From Elusimicrobiota bacterium (lineage in GTDB: Bacteria > CAYTYR01 > UBA6262), in assembly GCA_003153935.1 (NCBI GenBank), contig PMCA01000036.1:1-44850 (forward strand): 44,850 nucleotides of DNA, read 5' to 3'. The notes beneath the pieces are model-generated. The model was given only the letters and a program-made list of their open reading frames with translations, had not been told where the DNA came from and did no database searches. Every line of letters starts with the position of its first letter. Position 1 is the first letter of the stretch. This document shows positions 9,149-18,087 of this stretch, piece by piece. The translations under genes and the position numbers were made by a program.

Positions 9149-9702
9149 TGACCAATTTATACCGCACTAAAAAAGTTATCATGACCAAAGCGGAGATAGC
9201 CATAGCCATAAAACGGCTGGCCCTGGAGATCGTGGAGAAGAACCACGGCACCAAGGACCTGGCTATAATCGGCATCCGTACCAGGGGAGTTTTCCTGGCG
9301 GAGCGGCTCTCCGCAGAGATCAAAAAAATCAGCAAAAAAACCATGCCTATCGGAGTATTGGATATTACTTTATATCGCGATGATTTTACCAGCCTGTCGG
9401 AAATGCCGGTAGTCAAGGAAACGCAAATACCTTTCGTGATCGATGACAAGAAAATTATACTGGTAGACGATGTCCTGTTCACCGGCCGGACCATACGGGC
9501 GGCACTGGATGAGATCATAGACTTTGGCCGTCCGCAAAGCATCCAACTGGCAGTCCTGATCGACCGCGGTCACCGGGAGCTGCCGATACAGGCGGATTTC
9601 GTCGCTAAAACATTCAAGACCGCCCTGACGGAGATGATAAGCGTTAACTTCCAGGAAATTGACAATAATGACCAGGTAACCCTTAACGACAAGGTCTCTT
9701 AA
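9148..9702 (+). CDS. pyrR: PyrR, pyr operon RNA-binding regulator / uracil phosphoribosyltransferase
   Basis: PyrR binds pyr mRNA in response to UMP and often has uracil phosphoribosyltransferase activity. At 184 residues it is the usual size. IGIRTRGVFLAERL and the PRPP loop IILVDDVLFTGRTIRAALDE are characteristic, followed by VLIDRGHRELPIQADFVAK. The start ATG overlaps the purE stop; an internal ATG at 9181 is a possible alternative, but the TAATG coupling favours 9148. It sits directly before pyrB, where a candidate PyrR site covers the pyrB Shine-Dalgarno, suggesting translational control of the pyr genes. Confidence 0.95.
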   Translation: MTNLYRTKKVIMTKAEIAIAIKRLALEIVEKNHGTKDLAIIGIRTRGVFLAERLSAEIKKISKKTMPIGVLDITLYRDDFTSLSEMPVVKETQIPFVIDDKKIILVDDVLFTGRTIRAALDEIIDFGRPQSIQLAVLIDRGHRELPIQADFVAKTFKTALTEMISVNFQEIDNNDQVTLNDKVS

Positions 9703-9710
9703 TAATGCAG

Positions 9711-9736
9711 TCTCTAAACCAAGGAGGTTTAAGGGA
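9711..9736 (+). promoter_or_regulatory. Candidate PyrR-binding hairpin over the pyrB Shine-Dalgarno
   Basis: TAAACC (9715-9720) and GGTTTA (9726-9731) form a 6-bp stem with loop AAGGA. The perfect Shine-Dalgarno AGGAGG (9722-9727) lies in the loop and 3' arm, 9 bases before the GTG start. The string CCAAGGAGGTT matches my recollection of the Bacillus PyrR loop consensus CCNGNGAGGYU at 10 of 11 positions. The hairpin itself is visible; PyrR binding is inference from the match and the adjacent pyrR. Confidence 0.6.
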
Positions 9737-10678
9737 GTGAAGCTTAAAGACAGGAACTTACTGGGTATCGAAACGCTGGATCCGGCGGAGATCGATTTGA
9801 TCCTGAATACCGCAGTTCCTTTTAAACAGATGTTTACCCGCTCGGTCAAGAAAGTACCGACCCTGCGCGGTAAAACCGTGGTCAACCTTTTTTACGAACC
9901 TTCCACCCGCACCAGAGCATCTTTTGAACTGGCCGAGAAAAGACTCAGCGCCGACGTCCTGAATATCTCCGTGGCTACCTCCAGCGTCGTAAAAGGCGAA
10001 AGCCTGATCGACACCGCCAAGACCATCGAAGCCATGAAAGCCGATTTTGTCGTGATCCGCCACAGCATGGCGGGAGCCCCGCACCTGCTGGCGCGCACCA
10101 TCAACGCCAGCATCATCAACGCTGGCGACGGTATGCACGAGCATCCCACCCAGGCTCTGCTGGACCTTTTCACCATCCGGGAAAAGAAGGGGCGGATCGA
10201 AAAACTAAATGTGGTCATTGTCGGCGACATCCTGCATTCACGGGTAGCCCGCTCCAATATCTGGGGCCTGAATAAAATGGGGGCTAAAGTTACCGTAGTC
10301 GGACCGGTGACGCTGATCCCGTCCCATATCGAAGACCTGAAAGTAAAAGTTTCCCATAAATTAGAGGAAGTATTGCCGGAAGCGGACGTTATCTACGTAC
10401 TGCGCATGCAGCGCGAACGGCAGAAGCAACATCTTTTTCCGTCGCTGCGCGAGTACAGCGAGTTGTACGGAGTAGACATGGATAAACTGGCCAAATGCAA
10501 GAAAGACGTGATCGTAATGCATCCTGGCCCGATGAACCGCGGTATCGAAATATCCAGCGAGGTAGCCGACAGCAGCTATTCAGTTATCACGGAACAGGTA
10601 ACCAACGGCATCGCCGTGCGCATGGCGGTATTGTACCTGCTGGGCGGCGGAGCGGAGAATGTGGAGGGAGCCGAATAA
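9737..10678 (+). CDS. pyrB: Aspartate carbamoyltransferase catalytic subunit
   Basis: Makes carbamoyl-aspartate from carbamoyl phosphate and aspartate. The protein has 313 residues. The carbamoyl-phosphate motif S56-T-R-T-R60 lies in YEPSTRTRASFE. HPTQ is at 136-139, and HPGPMNRGIEI starts at 262. The start is GTG, read from a strong AGGAGG inside a hairpin. No pyrI regulatory subunit follows, so the enzyme is probably the unregulated or PyrC-associated type. The TAA stop overlaps the pyrC ATG (TAATG). It opens the contiguous block pyrBCKDFE. Confidence 0.97.
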   Translation: MKLKDRNLLGIETLDPAEIDLILNTAVPFKQMFTRSVKKVPTLRGKTVVNLFYEPSTRTRASFELAEKRLSADVLNISVATSSVVKGESLIDTAKTIEAMKADFVVIRHSMAGAPHLLARTINASIINAGDGMHEHPTQALLDLFTIREKKGRIEKLNVVIVGDILHSRVARSNIWGLNKMGAKVTVVGPVTLIPSHIEDLKVKVSHKLEEVLPEADVIYVLRMQRERQKQHLFPSLREYSELYGVDMDKLAKCKKDVIVMHPGPMNRGIEISSEVADSSYSVITEQVTNGIAVRMAVLYLLGGGAENVEGAE

Positions 10679-11970
10679 TGCGTATCCTCATTAAAGGCGG
10701 CAGAGTGATAGATCCTGCCAGCCGGATAGACGCGGTCAGGGACATTTATATCGAAGAGGGCACCATTAAAAAAGTGAGCGCCAATTTAAAACTCAATAAG
10801 ACCAATATTAAAGTCATCGACGCCAGGGGCAAGGTAGTGGTCCCGGGGCTTATCGACATGCACACGCACCTGCGGGAACCGGGGCGCGAGGACGAGGAAA
10901 CTATCGCCAGCGGCACCCGGGCCGCCTGCCAGGGCGGCTTTACCAGCGTCTGCTGCATGCCCAACACCCAGCCGGTCACTGACAACCAGGCCCAGGTGGA
11001 ATTCGTTATGAGCAAAGCGCAAAAAGAAGGCTGGGTCAATGTTTATCCGATCGGCGCTATCACCAAGGGCCTGTCCGGGGAAGAATTATCTCCAATCGGG
11101 GAATTAAAGGAAGCGGGGGTAGTCGGCATAACGGACGACGGGGAACCGGTGGCCAATTCCATGATCATGCGCCGCGCCCTGGAATATTCCAAGATGTTCA
11201 AACTGCCGGTCATTTCGCACTGCGAGGACAAGAACCTATCTGTCGACGGCTTGATGAATGAGGGCTACTTCTCCACTATCCTGGGTATGCGCGGCATTCC
11301 CCGCCAGGCCGAGGAAATAACCGTTTCCCGGGACATCATGCTGGCGGGCATGACCGGCGGGCACTTGCACATAGCTCACGTCTCGACCGCCGGCAGCGTG
11401 GAAATGATCCGCCGCGCCAAGCGTATGAACATCAAGGTCACCGCGGAAACCGCGCCTCATTACTTCACCCTGACCGAGGACGCGGTCAAGACTTATGATA
11501 CTAACACCAAGATGAACCCGCCCCTGCGCACTGCCAGCGACGTCAAGGCTATCAAACGCGGCTTGCAGGACGGCACCATAGATTGCATAGCCTGCGACCA
11601 TGCCCCGCACCTGGACGAGGAAAAGAACCAGGAATACGAGTTGGCGCCCTTTGGCATCATCGGGCTGGAAACTTCCCTGCCGCTTATCCTGACCGAACTG
11701 GTGGATAAAAAGGTCCTGACGCTGAGGGAGGCGATCAAGAAGGTCACGCTGAACCCGGCCCGTATACTGGGCCTGCATAAGGGCACCCTGGCCGTGGGAG
11801 CGGACGCCGACATCACCATTATTGATACACGCTTGACCAAGACCATTGATAAATTCGAGAGCCAGAGCAAGAATTCGCCTTTTATCGGTTACAAACTTAA
11901 AGGATTTGCTTGCTACACCATAATCGGCGGGCGGATCTGTCTGGCGGAGGGCGCGCTTGTTTCAAGATAA
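10678..11970 (+). CDS. pyrC: Dihydroorotase
   Basis: Zinc amidohydrolase that cyclises carbamoyl-aspartate. From the ATG at 10678 it has 430 residues, the type I PyrC size. The frame is open upstream to 10495 inside pyrB, but the TAATG overlap and the GGAGG 10-15 bases upstream fix the start. Metal ligands are visible: His62 and His64 in DMHTHLREPG, H in SHCED, H in LHIAHVSTAGS and Asp307 in DHAPH. The last 14 bases overlap pyrK. Confidence 0.96.
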   Translation: MRILIKGGRVIDPASRIDAVRDIYIEEGTIKKVSANLKLNKTNIKVIDARGKVVVPGLIDMHTHLREPGREDEETIASGTRAACQGGFTSVCCMPNTQPVTDNQAQVEFVMSKAQKEGWVNVYPIGAITKGLSGEELSPIGELKEAGVVGITDDGEPVANSMIMRRALEYSKMFKLPVISHCEDKNLSVDGLMNEGYFSTILGMRGIPRQAEEITVSRDIMLAGMTGGHLHIAHVSTAGSVEMIRRAKRMNIKVTAETAPHYFTLTEDAVKTYDTNTKMNPPLRTASDVKAIKRGLQDGTIDCIACDHAPHLDEEKNQEYELAPFGIIGLETSLPLILTELVDKKVLTLREAIKKVTLNPARILGLHKGTLAVGADADITIIDTRLTKTIDKFESQSKNSPFIGYKLKGFACYTIIGGRICLAEGALVSR

Positions 11971-12727
11971 ATGCCGGATACTGGCCAACGAGCCGATCTG
12001 CGGTAATTTCTACAGGCTGGTCCTGGAGAGTAAAAGTATCGCCGCCGCGGCTGTACCGGGACAATTCCTGAATATCCGCGTTGAGCAGGGAACGGATTTC
12101 CTCTTGCGCCGCCCGCTCAGCATCCACGAAATAAAGAAAAATAGTGTTTCAATCATTTATAAAACAGTCGGACGGGGAACCGGCAAGCTTTCGCTGAAGA
12201 AGCCTAAGGAATCACTTGATGTCATCGGCCCACTGGGCAAAGGTTACACGCTCAGCGACGGCAAAGCCGTCCTGGTCGGCGGCGGCACCGGGGTAGCCTC
12301 GTTGAAATTCCTGGCGGCGGATCTGATAAATAAGCAACAGGCCGCGGTAGTGGTCATGATCGGCGCCAGAACCAGGGAAGAGGTCCTGTGCGGAAATGAA
12401 TTCAGCGAGCTCGGTTGCAAAGTGGAGATCTGCACCGAGGACGGCACGCTGGGGTTCAAGGGAATGGTAACCAGCTTATTGAAACAATATCTGTCTGTCA
12501 TGGGAGCGCACCCGCGGGTAGTTTACGCTTGCGGACCGATGCCCATGTTGAAAGAAGTGGGACGCCTGACCAGCCATTTCCGTATACCCTGCGAAGTATC
12601 CCTGGAGGAACATATGGGCTGCGGGGTGGGAGCTTGCATGGGCTGCGTCGTCCCGGCACGTAACGGAGGTTATTTACGCGTCTGCAAAGACGGCCCGGTT
12701 TTCGACGCCAGAGAGGTAGCACTATAG
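11957..12727 (+). CDS. pyrK: Dihydroorotate dehydrogenase electron-transfer subunit
   Basis: FAD and [2Fe-2S] protein that passes electrons from class IB PyrD to NAD+. The protein has 256 residues. RPLSIHEI is the flavin-binding motif and GGGTGVASLKFL the NAD-binding loop. The cluster ligands are Cys222, 227, 230 and 243 (C-x4-C-x2-C-x12-C). The start is TTG, 14 bases inside the end of pyrC, with GGAGGG (11946-11951) five bases upstream. The TAG stop overlaps the pyrD GTG. Adjacent pyrD confirms the pairing. Confidence 0.95.
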   Translation: MFQDKCRILANEPICGNFYRLVLESKSIAAAAVPGQFLNIRVEQGTDFLLRRPLSIHEIKKNSVSIIYKTVGRGTGKLSLKKPKESLDVIGPLGKGYTLSDGKAVLVGGGTGVASLKFLAADLINKQQAAVVVMIGARTREEVLCGNEFSELGCKVEICTEDGTLGFKGMVTSLLKQYLSVMGAHPRVVYACGPMPMLKEVGRLTSHFRIPCEVSLEEHMGCGVGACMGCVVPARNGGYLRVCKDGPVFDAREVAL

Positions 12728-13638
12728 TGGGAGATTTAAAAATAAAGATCGGCGATATGCAACTGAAGAATCCCGTCATGGTGGCCAGCGGCACTTTCGG
12801 TTACGGCGAGGAATACGCGCAGTTGGTCGATCTTAATAAATTAGGGGCCATCGTTACCAAGAGCATCACTCTTAAACCACGGGCAGGTAATAACCAGCCC
12901 CGTTTATGGGAAACAGCTTCCGGCCTGCTCAATTCCATCGGCCTGCAGAATGTGGGCCTGAAGACCTTCATAGAAGAAAAGCTTCCGTATCTGCAGAAAT
13001 ACGATACCGGCATTATTGTCAGCATCGCCGGCGAGACCGTAGACGAATACGAGAAACTGGCCCAGGCGCTTAAAAAGGAGAAATTTGACGCGCTGGAAAT
13101 TAATATATCCTGTCCCAATGTACGGACAGCCAAAAGGATGTTGTTCGCCCAAGACCCGGAACTGGCCCGGCAAGTCATCAGGAAAGTTCGGCGCTACTAT
13201 AAGAAAACCGTGATCGTAAAATTAACTCCCAATGTCACGGATATCGGCCTGATCGCCAAGGCCTGCGAAAAAGCCGGCGCGGACGCCATCGCGGTGGTTA
13301 ACACCTTTAACGGTATGGCGGTGGATCTAAAAAAAGGCGTTCCCGTATTTAAAAATATAGTCGCCGGCCTGTGCGGCCCGGCCATAAAACCCCTGGCCCT
13401 CTATAAAGTTTACGAAACCAGCCAGGCGGTAAGAATACCGGTCATCGGCATGGGCGGCATCATGAATTTCCATGACGGCCTGGAATACATTCTGTGCGGC
13501 GCCAGCGCCATAGCGGTAGGCGCCGGGAATTTCATCGATCCCCAGATACCGGTCAAGATAATCAAGGATATGGAGCTGTACTTGAGGGAGAACCACCTGG
13601 GCAAGATCTCCCGGCTGGTCGGGAGCCTTAAATGCTAA
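12727..13638 (+). CDS. pyrD: Dihydroorotate dehydrogenase, class IB catalytic subunit
   Basis: FMN enzyme oxidising dihydroorotate to orotate, partnered with PyrK. The protein has 303 residues. The active-site base Cys129 in NISCPN is diagnostic for class I; class II has Ser. Other marks are the N-terminal NPVMVASGTFGYG, VVNTFNGMA and the FMN phosphate motif VIGMGGI. The GTG start overlaps the pyrK stop by one base. The 3' end overlaps pyrF by 7 bases. Confidence 0.97.
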   Translation: MGDLKIKIGDMQLKNPVMVASGTFGYGEEYAQLVDLNKLGAIVTKSITLKPRAGNNQPRLWETASGLLNSIGLQNVGLKTFIEEKLPYLQKYDTGIIVSIAGETVDEYEKLAQALKKEKFDALEINISCPNVRTAKRMLFAQDPELARQVIRKVRRYYKKTVIVKLTPNVTDIGLIAKACEKAGADAIAVVNTFNGMAVDLKKGVPVFKNIVAGLCGPAIKPLALYKVYETSQAVRIPVIGMGGIMNFHDGLEYILCGASAIAVGAGNFIDPQIPVKIIKDMELYLRENHLGKISRLVGSLKC

Positions 13639-14318
13639 CCTTGAGCAAGCTGATCGTGGCGCTGGACATAGCGGATGAACCGGCGGCGTTGAACCTGGTG
13701 GACCGCTTGTCCGGCACCGTGGATGTATTCAAGATCGGGCTCCAGCTTTTCACCGCCGGCGGCCCGGCTATAATCAAACAGGTGCAGGCCAAGGGCGGCA
13801 AAGTATTCCTGGACCTTAAACTTCATGACATCCCGAATACTGTAGCCAAGGCAGTGGAAGCGGCCCAAAAGCACGGAGTTTACGCCATGACCGTTCATCT
13901 AGCCGGCGGACTGGAAATGTTGCAGAAAGCGGCCGCGGTCAAGCCCCGTCCGCAACTCTGGGGAGTTACCGTACTGACGAGCCTGAACGACGATAACCTG
14001 AAACGAGTCGGGGTCAAATTCACAGTTAAGGAACAGGTGCAGAACCTGGCCAAGCTGGCTAAAGAAGCGGGACTTGACGGTATCATTTGCTCTCCCCAGG
14101 AAATAACCATAACCCGTCCACTGGTGGGAGACACTTTCACCATCGTCACGCCCGGAGTTCGCGCCAAAACCGCGGACGACGACCAGAAGCGCACTTTAAG
14201 CGCCAGTGAAGCCGTTAAATTAGGAGCTGATTTTATAGTCGTGGGCCGGCCGGTGATCCAGGCCAACGATCCCCGTGAAGCAGCATTGAACATGTTAAAG
14301 GAGATAGGTGAGAGATGA
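13632..14318 (+). CDS. pyrF: Orotidine-5'-phosphate decarboxylase
   Basis: Last step to UMP. The protein has 228 residues, typical of the bacterial TIM-barrel enzyme. IVALDIAD at the N-terminus and the catalytic D61-x-K63-x-x-D66 in DLKLHDIPNTV are seen. The phosphate-binding end motif is IVVGRPVIQANDP. It overlaps pyrD by 7 bases and pyrE by 4 bases, indicating translational coupling. Confidence 0.97.
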   Translation: MLTLSKLIVALDIADEPAALNLVDRLSGTVDVFKIGLQLFTAGGPAIIKQVQAKGGKVFLDLKLHDIPNTVAKAVEAAQKHGVYAMTVHLAGGLEMLQKAAAVKPRPQLWGVTVLTSLNDDNLKRVGVKFTVKEQVQNLAKLAKEAGLDGIICSPQEITITRPLVGDTFTIVTPGVRAKTADDDQKRTLSASEAVKLGADFIVVGRPVIQANDPREAALNMLKEIGER

Positions 14319-14896
14319 TAACACCGGTAAAGGTTTTAGATATATTCCAGGAAAACCAGGCTCTGCTAAAGGGTCATTTCCAGCTTTCCAGCGGACTGCA
14401 CAGCGAGAAGTACCTGCAATGCGCGCTGGTGCTGCAGCATCCCAAGCTGGCTAAAATATTGGGCAAGACACTAGCTGAGCAATTTAACAGTGCCCAGGTT
14501 ATCAGCGTAGTGAGTCCCGCTCTGGGCGGCCTGATCATCGGGCACGAAGTAGCCAAAGCGCTGGGAACCCGTTTCATCTTTACCGAGAGGCAGGAAGGGC
14601 GCATGGTATTGCGCCGCGGCTTCAGTATTGAAAAGGGCGAGAAGGTAATAGTTATCGAGGATGTATTCACCACCGGCGGGTCCACCAAGGAAGTCATAGA
14701 AGTGGTAAAAAGCTATGGCGGCGAGGTCAGCGCGGTAGGTGCCATTATCGACCGCAGCGACGCGGATATAGATTTCGGCGTACCCGGGAAATACCTTTTG
14801 AAACTTAAAATAAAAACTTACGAACCGGCCAAATGCCCGCTCTGCAAAGAAGGCTTGCCGGTTTATAAACCAGGCTCGAGAGCGAAAACTGGTTGA
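14315..14896 (+). CDS. pyrE: Orotate phosphoribosyltransferase
   Basis: Adds ribose phosphate from PRPP to orotate. The protein has 193 residues. FQLSSGLHSEKYLQC is the substrate region and VIVIEDVFTTGGSTKE (about 111-126) the PRPP motif. The C-terminal CPLCKEGLPVYKPGSR is found in the longer PyrE subgroup. The ATG overlaps the pyrF stop. The TGA stop (14894-14896) lies within the first heptamer unit of the downstream array, so the repeat supplies the end of the frame. Confidence 0.96.
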   Translation: MITPVKVLDIFQENQALLKGHFQLSSGLHSEKYLQCALVLQHPKLAKILGKTLAEQFNSAQVISVVSPALGGLIIGHEVAKALGTRFIFTERQEGRMVLRRGFSIEKGEKVIVIEDVFTTGGSTKEVIEVVKSYGGEVSAVGAIIDRSDADIDFGVPGKYLLKLKIKTYEPAKCPLCKEGLPVYKPGSRAKTG

Positions 14897-14919
14897 TCGT
14901 TCATAGTTGATAGTTGATA
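14891..14919. repeat. Heptamer array between pyrE and purM
   Basis: Four units in register at 14891-14918: GGTTGAT, CGTTCAT, AGTTGAT, AGTTGAT. The pyrE stop codon TGA lies in the first unit. It is a single arm, with no inverted partner before purM. Units match those at 1142-1169. Confidence 0.8.
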
Positions 14920-14946
14920 AATAATACTTAGATCAGGAGCGGAAAT

Positions 14947-15933
14947 TTGGATTATAGAAAAGCAGGGGTTAATATAAACGCGGGAGAAAGACTCGTGGAA
15001 ATGATCAAGCCTTTAGCTAAAGCCACCAGGCGCCCCGAAGTTATCGCCGATATCGGCGGTTTTAGCGCCCTGTTTGACGGTTCATTCAGGAAACTCAGAC
15101 ATCCGGTGCTGGTTTCCTCAACCGACGGGGTAGGGACCAAGTTAAAACTGGCTTTCCTGCTTAACAAGCATGATACAGTAGGTATCGACCTGGTAGCTAT
15201 GGGCGTCAACGATATTATCACCTGCGGGGCGGAACCGCTGTTTTTCCTAGATTATTTTGCCTGCGGCAGGTTAGATGTGAAAAACGCTTCCAAGGTCATA
15301 AAAGGCATTGCCGAGGGCTGTAAACAGGCCGGCTGTACCCTGATCGGCGGTGAAACCGCAGAGATGCCAGGATTTTACCCGCCGGGGGAGTACGACCTGG
15401 CCGGTTTCGCCGTGGGGGTTGTGGACAAAGATAAAATTATTAACGGGAAGAACATAAAACCGGGGGACCTGGTTATCGGCTTGCCTTCCAGCGGCCCGCA
15501 CTCCAACGGTTATTCCCTGATACGCAAAATATTCACTAACGTAGAGTTAAAAAAATACCAAAAAGAATTATTTGCGCCTACAAAAATATATGTGCGTGAA
15601 ATTCTAAACGCTATACGCTATATGCCAAACACTATTAAGGGCCTGGCCCACATAACCGGCGGCGGTTTCCTGGACAATATACCGCGCATCCTGCCACCGC
15701 AATGCCAGGTGCAGATAAACGCCGGAGCCTGGCCGTTGCCGGAGATATTTTACCTGATGGAACAGAAGGGCAATGTACCAGTCGAAGAAATGTACCGGAC
15801 TTTCAATATGGGTATCGGTATGATAATGATAGTGGCTAAAGACAGATCAGCCGCACTATTGAAGTTGTTTAAAGATGGCAAGGTTCTCGGCCAGGTGGTA
15901 AAAGGGAATCGCGACGAGGTGAAAATAGTTTGA
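14947..15933 (+). CDS. purM: AIR synthetase (phosphoribosylformylglycinamidine cyclo-ligase)
   Basis: ATP-dependent cyclisation of FGAM to AIR. The protein has 328 residues, close to the family's usual 340. The N-terminal [22 protein letters not shown] (about 57-65), [12 protein letters not shown] and the C-terminal [13 protein letters not shown] are signatures. The start is TTG with AGGAG 8-12 bases upstream; no better ATG or GTG is available before the conserved DYRKAGV. Its TGA overlaps the purN TTG by four bases. Confidence 0.96.
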   Translation: MDYRKAGVNINAGERLVEMIKPLAKATRRPEVIADIGGFSALFDGSFRKLRHPVLVSSTDGVGTKLKLAFLLNKHDTVGIDLVAMGVNDIITCGAEPLFFLDYFACGRLDVKNASKVIKGIAEGCKQAGCTLIGGETAEMPGFYPPGEYDLAGFAVGVVDKDKIINGKNIKPGDLVIGLPSSGPHSNGYSLIRKIFTNVELKKYQKELFAPTKIYVREILNAIRYMPNTIKGLAHITGGGFLDNIPRILPPQCQVQINAGAWPLPEIFYLMEQKGNVPVEEMYRTFNMGIGMIMIVAKDRSAALLKLFKDGKVLGQVVKGNRDEVKIV

Positions 15934-16562
15934 AAAGGGCACAGTTAAAAATTGGCGTACTGGTTTCCGGCGGCGGCAGCAACCTACAGGCCATTATAGA
16001 CGCTATCCGGAAGAAAAAGCTACCGGCGGAAATAATGCTGGTCATCAGCAACAAGGCTAATGCCGGCGCCCTGGAGCGCGCGCGCAAGTTTAACATCCCG
16101 ACCAAAGTCCTGGATCCTAAATCATATCCCGACCGGGAAGCTTATACCAGTGAAGTCACGGACACGCTCAAGAACAACGGCGTAGAACTGGTTTGCCTGG
16201 CCGGTTTCATGTGCATATTGACACCTTATTTCGCCCAGTCTTTTCCTTTGCGCGCCTTAAATATCCATCCGGCTTTACTCCCGGCTTTTGGCGGCGCCGG
16301 CATGTACGGGCACCACGTGCACGAGGCCGTGATCAAGTCAGGCGCCAAGTATTCCGGATGCACTGTGCATTTTGTGGACGAGGGTTGTGATTCCGGACCG
16401 ATAGTGTTGCAGCAGGTAGTCAAGGTTCTTGACCATGACACAGCGGATAGCCTGGCCAAGCGGATATTGCGCTATGAACATGATATTTATCCGCAGGCCA
16501 TAAAATATTTCGCCTTGGGTAAGCTGATAATTGAAGGGAAAAGAGTAAAAATAAAGAAATGA
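15930..16562 (+). CDS. purN: Phosphoribosylglycinamide formyltransferase (GART)
   Basis: Transfers a formyl group from 10-formyl-THF to GAR. The protein has 210 residues. The N-terminal [15 protein letters not shown], the catalytic N111-I-H113 in [11 protein letters not shown], and the Asp in DEGCDSGPI are seen. The TTG start overlaps the purM stop (TTGA), with GAGGTG upstream. The stop overlaps the next gene's ATG (ATGA), so purN is translationally coupled to an HD-GYP gene, which is an unusual partner. Confidence 0.96.
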   Translation: MKRAQLKIGVLVSGGGSNLQAIIDAIRKKKLPAEIMLVISNKANAGALERARKFNIPTKVLDPKSYPDREAYTSEVTDTLKNNGVELVCLAGFMCILTPYFAQSFPLRALNIHPALLPAFGGAGMYGHHVHEAVIKSGAKYSGCTVHFVDEGCDSGPIVLQQVVKVLDHDTADSLAKRILRYEHDIYPQAIKYFALGKLIIEGKRVKIKK

Positions 16563-18085
16563 AGACATCCTTAACGGGAAAACTGATAGTAGTTCTTCTC
16601 TGTCTGGCACTACTGCCCCTGGCCCTGATCTCTTTCATCGCGGCGGTGGACCTGGACAAGGTGTTCAAAACTTTCAGCTTGAACTCAGAAACCATCCAGC
16701 AGAGTACCTACCAGGAATCGAAGCGTATTGTCGAAAAATTGACGCAGGATGACGTTAAGGAGATCGCCCGGCATGTGGTCCGCGAGATGGATCTGTATCT
16801 TGGAGCGCACAGCATGCTGAAGCTGGCGGCCCTGCAAACCAACCCGGAGTTCCGGCGGATCGCCTTGCAACCGGTTGGCCAAGTCGGAGATACATCGGTA
16901 TACGAGATCCCCAGCGGTATCAGCCGGTTCAATTTAAATCCGGCACTTGTGAATACCGGTCCGGCCACCTGGGGAGATGCGTATCCGGAATACACGCGTT
17001 TAGTTAATGAACACCTGGTTAACAATGGTAAGGAGATCGGCGGATTTTATACCTGGCAAGAGCCCAATGGCAAGGTCCGCAAGAAATATATGTATCTGGT
17101 GCCGGTCACGGCCAAAACCGCTGACGGTGTGCAACTGGGACTAATGGCCTCGACCTTTATCGATGAAAACTCGGGCGCTTTATCGGCGATCAATGATAAG
17201 ACGCAGAAAATACTGGCCAAGACCCAAAGCGATACAGCGATGATATTAAGTTCCCTGTATGTCAGGAATTTTATTATTCTCGGAATATTGGTGATTGTTG
17301 TAATATTGGTGACCCTGTTATTCATACAGCAAACAGTAAAGCCGATCCGGCAATTGATAAATGAAATGAATAGTTTCGCGCTGGGTAATAAGCAGGTGGT
17401 AGTCAATGTCAGCGCGCATGATGAGATAGGCCAGTTGGCCAAGTCCTTTGACAGTATGATCAAGATGATCCTTAAGGAAGAGAATAAAACCAAAGAGATA
17501 TATATCGGCATCATCGCCACTCTGGCCAAAGCTTTGGAAGCCAAGGACGCTTATACGCTGGGCCACACCGAACGCGTGACTGATTACGCGGTAAAGATCG
17601 CCCAGTACATGGGCCTGAGCGAAGAGGAAACGGAAACTATTAACAAGGCCGCGCTGCTGCACGATATCGGCAAGATCGGCATTAAACCGGAAATTCTCGA
17701 CAAGAAAGAGAGCCTGACACCGGAAGAACGCACCATCATTAAAACTCATCCGGTGCTGGGAATCAACATACTCAGTCCGATAAAAATTTTGGGAGACATC
17801 CTGCCGATCATTCGCTACCACCATGAGCGTTTCGATGGCACGGGTTACCCTGAGGGCCTGTCCACCGACGAGATTCCGCTGGGCGCCAGGATCCTGGCCG
17901 TAGCCGATAGTTTCGATGCCATGACTAGTGACCGACCTTATCATTTGCGTTTATCTCTGGATGATGCTATTATGGAGCTGGAAAACAATTCTGGCACTCA
18001 GTTTGATCCTGATGTCGTAAAAGCGTTGCTGGTAATTCTTAAGAAAGAGTACCAGTACCAAAATCCTAAACGGAAGGAGGGATGA
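16559..18085 (+). CDS. Membrane sensor with HAMP and HD-GYP domains
   Basis: Predicted cyclic-di-GMP phosphodiesterase. Residues about 8-29 form the first membrane helix and about 30-235 an extracytoplasmic sensor region, possibly Cache-like (GGFYTWQEPNGKVRKKYMYLVPV). The second membrane helix is about 237-259, a HAMP segment about 260-310, and the HD-GYP domain about 318-500. Catalytic marks are HTERV near 335, HDIGK near 368 and HHERFDGTGYP near 421-431, all intact. It overlaps purN by four bases and precedes a tiny basic ORF. HD-GYP enzymes can degrade c-di-GMP to GMP, which makes the purine-operon location suggestive. The ligand and actual activity are not shown by sequence. Confidence 0.9.
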   Translation: MKTSLTGKLIVVLLCLALLPLALISFIAAVDLDKVFKTFSLNSETIQQSTYQESKRIVEKLTQDDVKEIARHVVREMDLYLGAHSMLKLAALQTNPEFRRIALQPVGQVGDTSVYEIPSGISRFNLNPALVNTGPATWGDAYPEYTRLVNEHLVNNGKEIGGFYTWQEPNGKVRKKYMYLVPVTAKTADGVQLGLMASTFIDENSGALSAINDKTQKILAKTQSDTAMILSSLYVRNFIILGILVIVVILVTLLFIQQTVKPIRQLINEMNSFALGNKQVVVNVSAHDEIGQLAKSFDSMIKMILKEENKTKEIYIGIIATLAKALEAKDAYTLGHTERVTDYAVKIAQYMGLSEEETETINKAALLHDIGKIGIKPEILDKKESLTPEERTIIKTHPVLGINILSPIKILGDILPIIRYHHERFDGTGYPEGLSTDEIPLGARILAVADSFDAMTSDRPYHLRLSLDDAIMELENNSGTQFDPDVVKALLVILKKEYQYQNPKRKEG

Positions 18086-18087
18086 TA

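Noticed and set aside
10495-10677. A 61-residue N-terminal extension of pyrC within pyrB
   Set aside because: It reads pyrB out of frame. The true start at 10678 has TAATG coupling and the normal dihydroorotase N-terminus.
18082-18087. ATG at 18082 as the start of the lysine micropeptide
   Set aside because: It is only one base from the end of the Shine-Dalgarno core; ATG 18088 has the correct spacing.
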